Assembly (NCBI GenBank): GCA_002419285.1
Contig: DIFU01000123.1
Span: 1-11,153, forward strand
Length of the DNA: 11,153 nucleotides
From: Prolixibacteraceae bacterium UBA5740
Lineage (GTDB): Bacteria; Bacteroidota; Bacteroidia; Bacteroidales; Prolixibacteraceae
Direction: 5' to 3'
This document shows, piece by piece, positions 1 through 7,258 of the stretch. The notes under the pieces were generated by a model. That model saw nothing but the letters and a program-made list of their open reading frames with translations. It ran no database searches and was not told the DNA's origin. Made by a program: the position numbers and the translations under genes. Each line of letters opens with the position of its first letter. The first letter of the stretch is position 1.

Positions 1-117
1 TCTTCTCCGTATCTTCTGCATATCTTGTCCATAGCAATACGCACAATATATATTGTAGCTACGGCCAATATACGTCTAAATACCGAACTTGGTCAGAGGT
101 TAATCCGGGGATAAGCC

Positions 118-984
118 TTATTTAATATTGCCGAGCTTTTCCTCAACTTCCTTAATTTTCAGTTTTTGCTTGTCGATCAGGTTAAGCTGGTCGCCCTGAT
201 CCCGCAGATTCTTGCCGACCTTCCTTTCAAGTTTTGAAATTTTCCGCTCATTGCGTCTGATCTGCTTTTCATTCGACCGGATATCCTTTTCAATTTCTTT
301 TGCCGTTTCTGCATGCTGCTCCCGAAGGGCTTCGCCGTCGAGACCTTCCAGATTAATGGTTTCTCTCCTGTCGAGTCTCATACTGTATTCATCGTTTTCC
401 CTTTTCATGTCAGTTATGTCCGACCTGAGAGAGCTGATCTGACGATCGCTCCTGCTTTGCCCCTTGGATAACTTACCCAGGTCTCTCTCCATTGATTTGA
501 GGTTATTTTCCTCGTCCTGAAGTTCGAGGGATACGGCGTGTTTGTATACTTCAACGGCATAATCCCTGACAAACTTGAGAGCTGATTCACTGTTTTGAAG
601 CATGTTATCCGATGAACCGATAAAACCATCTGCGGTATCAAAAAAGACCCTGGCGAATATCGTTCCGGGAAAAGCTGCAACCTGCAGGTATACATCGGTT
701 AGGCCCGGACCAATCTCGCGTATTTCAACGCCTCTCATGATCCATTCATCTTTTTCCTGGACAAATTTGGGATTCTTTTTGAACATGCTAAAGAATCCAC
801 CCGGAACCAGCTTCTTTTCAAGGATGCTGACTGCATCATTGGTTTTGGCTTGTGGGATTTCAACTTCAAAGGCTGGCTGGTTACCTTTGGAGGTTGGATA
901 CTCCTTCAGGTTTACCTTGATTTCTTCCTGGCCTTGTGCAAATTGGAAAGTGAAAATAAAAATGATCAAAATAAGGGTTCTCAT
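118..984 (-). CDS. Secreted coiled-coil protein of unknown function
   Basis: A 288-residue protein I cannot assign to a named function. Residues 1-18 look like a Sec signal peptide: a short basic start, a hydrophobic run of Ile/Leu/Phe, and a likely cut after Gln-Gly near residue 18. Residues 20-130 form a compact N-terminal region with a GNQPAFEVEIP segment (34-44) and a FFDTADGFIGSS segment (114-125). This layout resembles uncharacterised secreted Bacteroidota proteins that I recall only in general terms. From about residue 150 to the end the chain is rich in Lys, Arg, Glu and Asp with heptad-like Leu/Ile spacing, which predicts a long coiled coil. It probably acts in the periplasm or at the envelope (inference). 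It has the same orientation as the GH13 operon, but a terminator and 454 bp separate them, so I treat it as a separate transcription unit. The start ATG directly precedes the signal peptide, and no better start is visible. Confidence 0.8.
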   Translation of the reverse strand: MRTLILIIFIFTFQFAQGQEEIKVNLKEYPTSKGNQPAFEVEIPQAKTNDAVSILEKKLVPGGFFSMFKKNPKFVQEKDEWIMRGVEIREIGPGLTDVYLQVAAFPGTIFARVFFDTADGFIGSSDNMLQNSESALKFVRDYAVEVYKHAVSLELQDEENNLKSMERDLGKLSKGQSRSDRQISSLRSDITDMKRENDEYSMRLDRRETINLEGLDGEALREQHAETAKEIEKDIRSNEKQIRRNERKISKLERKVGKNLRDQGDQLNLIDKQKLKIKEVEEKLGNIK

Positions 985-1202
985 ATTTTACTTGGTTATA
1001 ATTTGACTTTTTCCTTTTTATGTCCGTACTCCTGAAGATTTGCCGTTGCAATGGTGCTTATCTGAAAAAAAGTACGAAGTATGAACCTATATGAATACGA
1101 ATTATTCAGGCATTAAACATATGAAATTGATACGAAATCAGGAGCAAAAAGTTTACTAAACAGTGAAGTTAAAACAACTCATACCGAAGTTTATTATAAG
1201 GC
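985..1202. other. Gene-free spacer upstream of the coiled-coil gene
   Basis: This AT-rich stretch should hold the promoter of the leftward coiled-coil gene, but I found no exact TAnnTTTG -7 element with a matching TTTG partner. It contains a small dyad (TGAATA/TATTCA, 1092-1108) and loosely repeated ATATGAA...TACGAA words between about 1079 and 1136. No open frame of useful length is present on either strand. Confidence 0.5.
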
Positions 1203-1234
1203 AAAAAAAAGACCGGAAGAAACCGGTCCTTTTT
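1203..1234 (-). terminator. Intrinsic terminator of the GH13 operon
   Basis: GACCGG (1211-1216) and CCGGTC (1223-1228) form a six-base-pair GC-rich stem around a six-base loop. Read on the minus strand, the stem is followed directly by eight T residues (1203-1210), a classic Rho-independent signal for the operon that ends at 1439. On the plus strand a run of five T residues follows after one C, so the element may work weakly in both directions. It lies about 210 bases beyond the GH13 stop codon, which implies a long 3' untranslated region. Confidence 0.85.
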
Positions 1235-1272
1235 AATCAACCTAAACCTAAACTAAACCAAAAACCAAATAT
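1227..1272 (+). repeat. G-free tract with CCTAAA-type short repeats
   Basis: These 46 bases contain no G on the plus strand. They include the iterated words CCTAAA, CCTAAA and CTAAACC (about 1240-1260), followed by A-rich sequence. The tract directly follows the terminator stem. It resembles the C/A-rich, unstructured leaders that precede many Bacteroidota genes, but the ATG at 1271 is followed by a stop after one codon, so no gene starts here. From 1273 to 1438 I see only AT-rich sequence without a recognisable element. Confidence 0.5.
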
Positions 1273-1438
1273 GATATAAAATTATCTGCGTTACAATCAG
1301 TTGAATCTTACTTTTCGTAAAAACAACACCTTATAAACGTTACAAAGTTAAAGATTGTTCAGATAAATACGTAAAATTTCAAGAAAAAATACAAAAATAT
1401 CTGAATATATTGATTGTCAGTATTGATAATATCGGTAC

Positions 1439-3268
1439 TTACTCAATTTCGAAGACGGAAACTGATTTGGCAGGTAATTTCAGTCCTGTAAGAATATCTG
1501 CAACTTTGCCACTGATTACCTCCCGTGCCTTTGTTTTTCCATTTAGCATTTCATTCAGGCGCGCTGTATCGAGGGTAGTTTCCTTGTCGTTCTTATTAAT
1601 GACGACCATGACCATGTCTTCATCGTTATACCGGAAATAAACATAGTGCCCGTCAAACGGTAAAAAATGCCTGGTTTTTCCATTGTGGATCACAGTTTTG
1701 TCCTTCCTCCAATTGAGTAACTGCCTGATATACGCCTGCGCTTCTTTTTCCCTGTCTGATAATCCTTGTCCTGTGAATCCATTGATCGGGTCGTCTTTCC
1801 ATCCCCCGGGAAAATCTTTGCGGATATCTCCATGGTCATCGCCTGAATGGGTGAGCAGAACCTCGGTACCATAAAAGATCTGGGGAATTCCCCGGATGGT
1901 AAGGAAGTAGGCAATACCCATCTTGAAAAGGTCAAAATCCTGGTTAACCTGCATATAAAACCGGCTCATGTCGTGGTTGTCGGGAAAGACCACCAGGTTT
2001 GTCGGATCCGGATAAAGGAAGTCCATGGCCAGGGCATCGTACATTTGCCGCAAACCGTCGGTGCCAGGCTGTCTGAGCCCCGATGATACGGCATTCTGAA
2101 GGGGAAAGTCCATCATGCTGGGAATCTGTCCGTCGTATCCGTCAACATTTTTCTTTCCTTTCTGCCAGTATGAAACGATGGCGGGATCGTTATGCCATTC
2201 CTCACCAACATTGTTGAATCCCGGATATTCTTCAAGAACCCTTAGATTCCAACGTGCCATCATTTCCTTTTCCGGGTAAGGGTAGGTATCCATGCGGATG
2301 CCCGATAATCCTGCATACTCAATCCACCAGATACTGTTCTGGATCAGGTAGGTTTCCATGAAAGGATTTCTTTGGTTGAGGTCGGGCATCGTTGGCACAA
2401 ACCATCCATCGATCATTTGTTCCCTGTCGTATTCCGAACCATTTGGATCCTGTATGAGTGTCTTGATGTGATTGGTAATCTGGTAATCTGGATAATTGTT
2501 GATCCAGTCGTCCGATGGCAGATCCTTCATCCACCAATGTTCCGACCCGCAATGATTGAAAATCATGTCCATGATCAACTTGATTCCCTTTTGGCTTGCT
2601 TTCATGGCAAAGTTCCTGTATTCCTCGTTGGAGCCATAACGTGCATCGACCTTGTAAAAATCGGTTGTTGAATAACCATGGTATGAATAGGATGGCTGGT
2701 CGTTTTCAAGCAAAGGATTGAGCCAGATGGCAGTAAATCCCATATCTGCAATATAATCAAGCTGGTCAGAAAGGCCTTGGATATCACCTCCGTGACGTCC
2801 ACCTCTAAAGGTGCGGTTTGGTTTCTCCTTCATCCCCTCGATATGGTCGTTTTCCGGATTTCCGTTGGCAAATCTGTCGGGCATAACGAGGTACATTGCA
2901 TCTGAAGTGCCAAAGCCTTTCCTTTCGGCCGAATTGGGTTCCCTCTCTTTTAGCTCATAACTGTATTCGGCAACCGTTTGGTTGTCGCGAATAAACCTGA
3001 TGCTAAAAGAGCCGGGAAGCGCCTTGCCAATATTCAGGTCGATGAACATGTAATTTGGGTTTTCCACAAGTGACACCTGCTGAAGTACAACTCCAGGATG
3101 GTCAATGGCCACTCTGGTCATACCAATCTCTTCACCATAAACCATGAGCTGCAGGGAAGGATTTTTCATTCCTGCCCACCAGAACATGGGTTCGACCCTC
3201 TGAAGGCTTGCCGCTTCAAGTGATAAGGTGAAGGCAAGCAGAAATAATGAACTAAGTATTTTTCTCAT
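1439..3268 (-). CDS. susA: SusA-like GH13 neopullulanase/cyclomaltodextrinase, periplasmic
   Basis: A 609-residue alpha-glucan hydrolase, close to the length of Bacteroides SusA. Residues 1-19 are a signal peptide (basic start, hydrophobic core, cut near Glu-Ala-Ala). Residues 22-105 fit the N-terminal beta-sandwich of cyclomaltodextrinases, including the VEPMFWWAGMKNPSLQL stretch. The TIM-barrel follows, with all GH13 signatures: DMIFNH (234-239), MPDLN (294-298, typical of the neopullulanase group), GIRMD (323-327, nucleophile Asp327), VGEEW (354-358, acid/base Glu356) and FPDNHD (428-433, Asp433). A C-terminal beta domain closes the protein from about residue 535. It should cut maltodextrins to maltose and short oligosaccharides in the periplasm after SusCD import. 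It is the last gene of the minus-strand operon, seven bases after the GH65-derived frame. All catalytic residues are present, so it should be active. The exact product profile cannot be read from sequence. Confidence 0.95.
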   Translation of the reverse strand: MRKILSSLFLLAFTLSLEAASLQRVEPMFWWAGMKNPSLQLMVYGEEIGMTRVAIDHPGVVLQQVSLVENPNYMFIDLNIGKALPGSFSIRFIRDNQTVAEYSYELKEREPNSAERKGFGTSDAMYLVMPDRFANGNPENDHIEGMKEKPNRTFRGGRHGGDIQGLSDQLDYIADMGFTAIWLNPLLENDQPSYSYHGYSTTDFYKVDARYGSNEEYRNFAMKASQKGIKLIMDMIFNHCGSEHWWMKDLPSDDWINNYPDYQITNHIKTLIQDPNGSEYDREQMIDGWFVPTMPDLNQRNPFMETYLIQNSIWWIEYAGLSGIRMDTYPYPEKEMMARWNLRVLEEYPGFNNVGEEWHNDPAIVSYWQKGKKNVDGYDGQIPSMMDFPLQNAVSSGLRQPGTDGLRQMYDALAMDFLYPDPTNLVVFPDNHDMSRFYMQVNQDFDLFKMGIAYFLTIRGIPQIFYGTEVLLTHSGDDHGDIRKDFPGGWKDDPINGFTGQGLSDREKEAQAYIRQLLNWRKDKTVIHNGKTRHFLPFDGHYVYFRYNDEDMVMVVINKNDKETTLDTARLNEMLNGKTKAREVISGKVADILTGLKLPAKSVSVFEIE

Positions 3269-3275
3269 ATGCCTT

Positions 3276-4367
3276 TTATAATTTAATTGTTTTATTTTCT
3301 CCAGGGTTAAGAGTCATTTCCTGACCAATAACCTTGAGGGATATGGGCTTTTCTGATTGATTTGCTATTTGGAAATTCCTGTCAGTAATCCCTATGTCTA
3401 ATACAGATTTTCTAAAATGGAGTTTAAAACTCCATGAAACCCAATTTTCAGGCAGCACAGGTAGGAGGTTAAGTCCCTTTTCGGTAACCTCAACACCTGC
3501 AACGTCGCTCAAAAAGCCATACAAGTATTCTGCATGTTGATTTTGGATGGCCTGGTTGATGTCTTCATCATACAGACTTGAATCTTGTTTTCCTGTTTTC
3601 GAACACGACTTTTTGGATTCGGCAGTGATAAATTCTTTCCACACCGCGGTTTCCCGGAGTTCACTAAAGCGGTTCTTTTCCTTCAGGTCCTTGTATGTCC
3701 AGGCATTTTCAGCCTTCATGTAGGCGATAATCCTGAGGCTCAGCTCGAGGAACCTGGATGCAATAGCGCAGTGATTGCTGTTTTTTTCTCCTGGTTCGAA
3801 TGGAAGATTTTTCACCTTGAACCAACCCGACAGTAATGAAGCCCAGAACCTGCTTATGGCAAGGTGGATTTCGAATGTGCGGGACGAAATGAATTCCATG
3901 TTTCCTGTATAATGGTGGAAAAGCAAAAGTGATTGAGAAATAACTCCCATCATTTCCATCTCATTGTCAATGATCTTTCGATGATCCTCTGAAATTTCAG
4001 AAACCGGCTTGTTTTCTGGGTAAAATGAAGGTGTCTCGCTGAAAACCGACAGTTGGTGTTTGTTTTTATGATCAAGAAACTCCTGGATCTTCATGTATAA
4101 AAGTTCACCAACTTCCTCTTCGGGAAGATTTGCCAGCAAAACAATCAATGCTTTACCCTGAAGCAGCTCAGGGAGTGGCATAGGTTGATCTGGATTTTTC
4201 TGCATTGACTTCTTTTTGGAAGAGTCCCTGGTCAATGATTGTAGGCCGAGGTTGATTTCTTCCATTGATTTGAGCATCCTTTCTTCAGTGGCAGGATCAC
4301 CCACCACATTAACAGGTTCAAATTTATAGATGTGTTGAAGTGACTCCGGTTGCAATTGATTTTGCAT
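3276..4367 (-). CDS. Truncated GH65 (maltose phosphorylase)-derived protein, probably inactive
   Basis: An uninterrupted frame of 363 codons that I recognise as colinear with the second half of GH65 phosphorylases, which are about twice as long. Recognisable pieces in order: VVGDPA (21-26, the linker before the barrel); GKALIVLLANLPEEEVGELL (71-90), matching the first barrel helices; ISEDHRKI...YTGNMEFI (125-160); EIHLAISRFWAS (166-177), matching the helix before the active site; SELRETAVWKEF (235-246); and residues 281-355, which match the family's C-terminal beta domain, including GLNLLPVLPENW (298-309) and SFKLHFR (313-319). Missing are the N-terminal super-sandwich, the GPNEYENN-type segment with the catalytic Glu (replaced around 186-200), and the late-barrel phosphate-site segment (HxSS type). 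No signal peptide is visible, which fits a cytoplasmic origin. It is likely cotranscribed with the transporter and GH13 gene. It may be a decaying pseudogene that kept its frame, or a repurposed pseudoenzyme. Homology was judged from remembered family sequence, not a search. Confidence 0.75.
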   Translation of the reverse strand: MQNQLQPESLQHIYKFEPVNVVGDPATEERMLKSMEEINLGLQSLTRDSSKKKSMQKNPDQPMPLPELLQGKALIVLLANLPEEEVGELLYMKIQEFLDHKNKHQLSVFSETPSFYPENKPVSEISEDHRKIIDNEMEMMGVISQSLLLFHHYTGNMEFISSRTFEIHLAISRFWASLLSGWFKVKNLPFEPGEKNSNHCAIASRFLELSLRIIAYMKAENAWTYKDLKEKNRFSELRETAVWKEFITAESKKSCSKTGKQDSSLYDEDINQAIQNQHAEYLYGFLSDVAGVEVTEKGLNLLPVLPENWVSWSFKLHFRKSVLDIGITDRNFQIANQSEKPISLKVIGQEMTLNPGENKTIKL

Positions 4368-4453
4368 GTGATTTTTTTTTGGTTGATACAGCCATGTTTT
4401 GCATCTGGATATTTACGAGCGAAAATCCTTCATCGATCAGGCAGGGAATGCCG
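4368..4453. other. Short spacer between transporter and GH65-derived frame
   Basis: These 86 bases hold no gene. Upstream of the GH65-derived ATG the same frame stays open for only about fifteen codons before a stop, and these codons show no GH65 resemblance. In related loci, beta-phosphoglucomutase and the N-terminal half of GH65 are expected near here. Nine consecutive A residues on the minus strand lie just before the ATG at 4367 and probably serve as an A-rich translation leader. I see no terminator hairpin. Confidence 0.5.
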
Positions 4454-6025
4454 TCATGTCCGTTTCCCGAAGATGAAAGGAATTTTCAGCTGTTGTCCTT
4501 TTTTTTGTGCCAGATGACTGTCAACGTCATTTACGATAAATACAGAAAAAGCAGCAATCATCATGGAAATGCCTCCGGCTATCAAGGCATAAATAGCCTG
4601 GCCGTCGAAGTATTTACGCATGAAAAATCCAAGAATACTGGCAGCCAGAATCTGTGGAATCACAATAAAGAAATTAAAGATACCCATATAAGTGCCCATC
4701 TTATTGGACGGAAGTGATCCGGTCAGGATGGCATATGGCATAGAAAGGATACTGGCCCACGCAAATCCGATTCCCAACATGGGCAATATGAGCAGATTCG
4801 GGCTTTGAATGAACCTGAAGGAAAGGAATGAGATTCCTCCGATCACCAGGGCTATTGCGTGGGTCCACTTCCTGCTGGTATAACGGGCTATTACGGGAAG
4901 CAGGAAAGCCACCACGGCGGAGAATCCATTGTAAATGCCAAATAAAACCCCAACCCAGTTTGCACCTTCGTTATACAAAGCTGAGGAAGTGTCACTGGTT
5001 CCATAAATATGGCTGGTTACTGCCGGGGTTGTATATATCCACATGGAGAACAGGGCAAACCAGGTGAAAAACTGGACTAAGGCCAACTGTTTCATGGTGG
5101 CAGGCATATTTACCATGTCTGTAAAGATTTCCACAAAACCGTTTTTTATCACATTTTTGCCTGCCATTACCGCTGAGAGGAACATCAGGATCCCAAAGAC
5201 GGTAAGGCCGCCACCCACGATAAACAGTTCCTTTTCCAGATCATTTCTGTAAACCACATAACTGATAAGTAATCCGGCAATCAGGGCGATGGATCCGTTT
5301 CGATAGAAAGCCGGGATCAGTTCTCGCGGGGTTTTTCCTTCGATGGTTTTCTCAACTTTAAGCTGTTTTCGATCATATTCCTCAAACTCATGGAGTTGTT
5401 CGGGTGAGTATTCCCTGGTCCGGAAGATAGTCCAGAGGACTGCCAGAAGAAAAACGGTGCCGCCGATGTAAAAGGAGTATTTCACGGTAGGGGGAATTTC
5501 TCCCGGATCGGCGACATTGGCAATGCCCAACCAATGGTCAAGTACATAAGGCAATACTGAAGCGACCACTGCACCAATCCCAATGAAGAAACTTTGCATG
5601 GCAAATCCGGTTGTCCTTTGTTCTGATGGAAGCATGTCACCCACAAAAGCCCTGAAAGGCTCCATTGAAATGTTTATAGAGCCATCCATGATCCAAAGCA
5701 TACCCACCGCAACCCAGAGGGTTGGTGAGTTGGGCATAAAGAGCAGGGCTGCGGAAGCAAGGAGCGCACCAGCCAGGAAATAAGGCCGGCGCCTTCCCAA
5801 GCGGTTCCAGGTTTTGTCACTGTAATGGCCGATGATTGGTTGAATGACCAGTCCTGTAACGGGAGCTGCAAGCCAGTAAACTGCCAGCCTGTCAACATCC
5901 CCTCCGAGGGTTTGGAATATTCTGGAAACATTGGCATTTTGGAGGGCAAATCCAAACTGGATACCCAAAAAACCAAAACTCATATTCCAAATCTGCCAAA
6001 AACTTAATGAAGGTTTTCTTTTCAT
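4454..6025 (-). CDS. MFS maltose/oligosaccharide transporter (GPH/SLC45-like)
   Basis: About 523 residues from the chosen start, with roughly twelve hydrophobic segments. The N-terminal FWQIWNMSFGFLGIQFGFAL and the first cytoplasmic loop GHYSDKTWNRLGRRRPYF (66-83) carry the RxGRRRP signature shared by sucrose/maltose carriers of the GPH and SLC45 groups. A charged cytoplasmic loop (about 210-245) separates the two halves. It likely imports maltose or short maltodextrins across the inner membrane with protons (family knowledge plus context). I chose the ATG at 6025 rather than the in-frame ATG at 6067: the protein then begins with a short basic stretch just before the first conserved segment, and the extra 14 residues look like leader sequence overlapping a dyad. 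It is the first gene of the operon, preceded by an exact Bacteroidota-type promoter and a LacI-type operator. Eighty-six bases separate it from the GH65-derived frame. Confidence 0.9.
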   Translation of the reverse strand: MKRKPSLSFWQIWNMSFGFLGIQFGFALQNANVSRIFQTLGGDVDRLAVYWLAAPVTGLVIQPIIGHYSDKTWNRLGRRRPYFLAGALLASAALLFMPNSPTLWVAVGMLWIMDGSINISMEPFRAFVGDMLPSEQRTTGFAMQSFFIGIGAVVASVLPYVLDHWLGIANVADPGEIPPTVKYSFYIGGTVFLLAVLWTIFRTREYSPEQLHEFEEYDRKQLKVEKTIEGKTPRELIPAFYRNGSIALIAGLLISYVVYRNDLEKELFIVGGGLTVFGILMFLSAVMAGKNVIKNGFVEIFTDMVNMPATMKQLALVQFFTWFALFSMWIYTTPAVTSHIYGTSDTSSALYNEGANWVGVLFGIYNGFSAVVAFLLPVIARYTSRKWTHAIALVIGGISFLSFRFIQSPNLLILPMLGIGFAWASILSMPYAILTGSLPSNKMGTYMGIFNFFIVIPQILAASILGFFMRKYFDGQAIYALIAGGISMMIAAFSVFIVNDVDSHLAQKKGQQLKIPFIFGKRT

Positions 6026-6049
6026 TGTTATGGTATTAAATAAACATGA

Positions 6050-6066
6050 TGACGCCGTCTGCGTCA
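6050..6066 (-). promoter_or_regulatory. Small dyad in the transporter leader
   Basis: TGACGC (6050-6055) and GCGTCA (6061-6066) form a perfect six-base inverted repeat around a five-base spacer. It lies 25-41 bases before the transporter ATG and downstream of the predicted transcription start. It could fold as a hairpin in the mRNA leader or be a protein site. The function is unknown. Confidence 0.35.
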
Positions 6067-6115
6067 CTGACAGAATGGAGGGTCTGAGTTATAAAAGACT
6101 GATTGAATGCTTACA

Positions 6116-6148
6116 CAAATATACGGAAGGAATTTTTTAAAAAACAAA
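6116..6148 (-). promoter_or_regulatory. Bacteroidota-type promoter of the transporter operon
   Basis: On the minus strand TATATTTG (6116-6123) matches the Bacteroidota -7 consensus TAnnTTTG exactly. A TTTG -33 element (6145-6148) lies 21 bases upstream, within the usual spacing. Transcription would start near 6109, giving a leader of roughly 85 bases before the ATG at 6025. No other exact match was found in the 6026-6241 spacer. Confidence 0.7.
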
Positions 6149-6203
6149 CAAAAACGCTGTCTTCATTGCATGGAATAAATGATTGAGTGTTTTTTTCCTT
6201 ATT

Positions 6204-6216
6204 TCAAACGATTGCG
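6204..6216. promoter_or_regulatory. LacI-type operator upstream of the transporter operon
   Basis: CAAACGATTG (6205-6214) is a LacI-family type palindrome with a central C-G step and one mismatched pair. On the minus strand, positions 6216-6205 read CGCAATCGTTTG, identical over 12 bases to the site before susC. It lies about 56 bases upstream of the predicted -33 element, centred near -100, which suggests activation or looping rather than steric blocking. Confidence 0.6.
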
Positions 6217-6241
6217 CTGATCATAAAAAAAAATAAAAAAA

Positions 6242-7258
6242 TCAGATTTTGGAGGATCCCCTGATGATCAGGTCTCCCCGAAGTACCCTGGTTTCGATAC
6301 TGTTGTTGCCAACATCTTCCAAAATCTGCTTCAATAGCATTTCGGTGGCAATGATCCCCATTTCATATCCATGCTGGTCGACCGAACTCAATGGGGGGTC
6401 GGTAATCGCTGAAAAGCGTCCGTCGGAAAATCCAACCACGGCTACATCTTTGGGAACTCTGATTCCTTGTTTTTGCAAGGTTTTCATGGCACCTATGGCA
6501 GTTATGTCATTCACTGCAAAGATTCCGTCGGGAAGATTCCCAGTCTGTATAAAGTTGAGAACAGCCATCCTGGCTTTCTCAAAATTGTCGGCTTCTACGA
6601 CGAGGGAGGGATCAGGATCAATGTTAGAGTCCTGAAGTGCTTTGAGATATCCCTCTTTTCTGTTAAGGCTGATTGAGAGGTTCTGGGGCCCGGCAAAATG
6701 GGCAATTCTTTTCCTGCCTGACTCCGTAAGGTGCCTTGTAGCCTGGTAAGCTGAATAATGATCGTCGATAATTACCGAACTCGCCTGAACCCCGGGGGCT
6801 ACCCTGTCGAAAAACACCAGCGGAATATTCTGTGCTACGACTCTCTGCAGGTGCTGGTAGTCGATTGTCTCCTTGGAGACTGAAACCAATATGCCGTCGA
6901 CACGCTGTGCCAGAAGGGTATTCAGGTTAGACAACTCCCGGTCATACTTTTCGTTCGATTGACAGATGATCACGTTAAACCCCGCATCGTAGGCTACATC
7001 CTCAATTCCGCTGATCACGGATGAAAAGAAGAAATGGACTATTTCAGGAATGATAACACCAATGATCCGGGTACGCTTGTGTTTCAGGCTCAGGGCAACT
7101 GCATTGGGCTGGTATTTCAGCCTGGATGCCAGTTCATTTACCTGCCTTTTGGTTTCATCACTGATATCCGGATGGCCTTGTAAGGCCCTGGATACAGTAG
7201 ACGGTGAAACACCCAGTTGTTTCGCGATATCTTTTATGGTCACCTGGTTGCCCTTCAT
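6242..7258 (-). CDS. LacI-family transcriptional regulator of the maltodextrin locus
   Basis: A 338-residue regulator of standard length. Residues 7-26 (TIKDIAKQLGVSPSTVSRAL) form the LacI helix-turn-helix. The hinge helix PNAVALSL (51-58) ends in the Leu expected to enter the minor groove at a central CpG. From residue 64 (RIIGVIIPEI) onward is a periplasmic-binding-protein-like effector domain, with the typical GILVS (122-126), a FDRVAPG stretch and a C-terminal LIIRGSS ending. It sits between the two arms of the locus and is probably their local regulator, sensing maltose or a related sugar (inference from context). Matching operator-like sites lie on both sides of the gene. Bacteroides uses the unrelated membrane regulator SusR for its sus operon, whereas other Bacteroidota use LacI proteins in similar loci. 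Start at ATG 7258: it precedes the HTH by the usual few residues. A T-rich run follows the stop directly, but I see no clear terminator stem. Confidence 0.93.
   Translation of the reverse strand: MKGNQVTIKDIAKQLGVSPSTVSRALQGHPDISDETKRQVNELASRLKYQPNAVALSLKHKRTRIIGVIIPEIVHFFFSSVISGIEDVAYDAGFNVIICQSNEKYDRELSNLNTLLAQRVDGILVSVSKETIDYQHLQRVVAQNIPLVFFDRVAPGVQASSVIIDDHYSAYQATRHLTESGRKRIAHFAGPQNLSISLNRKEGYLKALQDSNIDPDPSLVVEADNFEKARMAVLNFIQTGNLPDGIFAVNDITAIGAMKTLQKQGIRVPKDVAVVGFSDGRFSAITDPPLSSVDQHGYEMGIIATEMLLKQILEDVGNNSIETRVLRGDLIIRGSSKI

Noticed and set aside
1..114. Plus-strand frame open from the window edge to a stop at 112-114, and a minus-strand ATG at 32 reading off the left edge
   Set aside because: Too short to recognise (37 and about 10 codons), with no family signature on either strand. 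I see nothing supportable in 1-117 except the palindrome reported separately.
2971..2984. CAACCGTTTGGTTG dyad resembling a LacI operator
   Set aside because: It is inside the GH13 coding sequence, lacks the CG-centred symmetry of the two intergenic sites, and fits normal codons.
4340..4717. 125-codon plus-strand open frame over the end of the transporter gene
   Set aside because: It is antisense to the transporter C-terminus and the GH65-derived start, with no recognisable protein features; a shadow frame.
6026..6067. Upstream start at ATG 6067 for the MFS transporter
   Set aside because: The additional 14 residues are not typical for this carrier type and the region overlaps a dyad and leader. 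The ATG at 6025 gives the usual N-terminus.
6260..6272. CCTGATGATCAGG palindrome near the lacI stop, possible terminator stem with the following T-rich run
   Set aside because: It lies in codons for the conserved LIIRGSS ending. The T-run starts too far from the stem base for a canonical intrinsic terminator.
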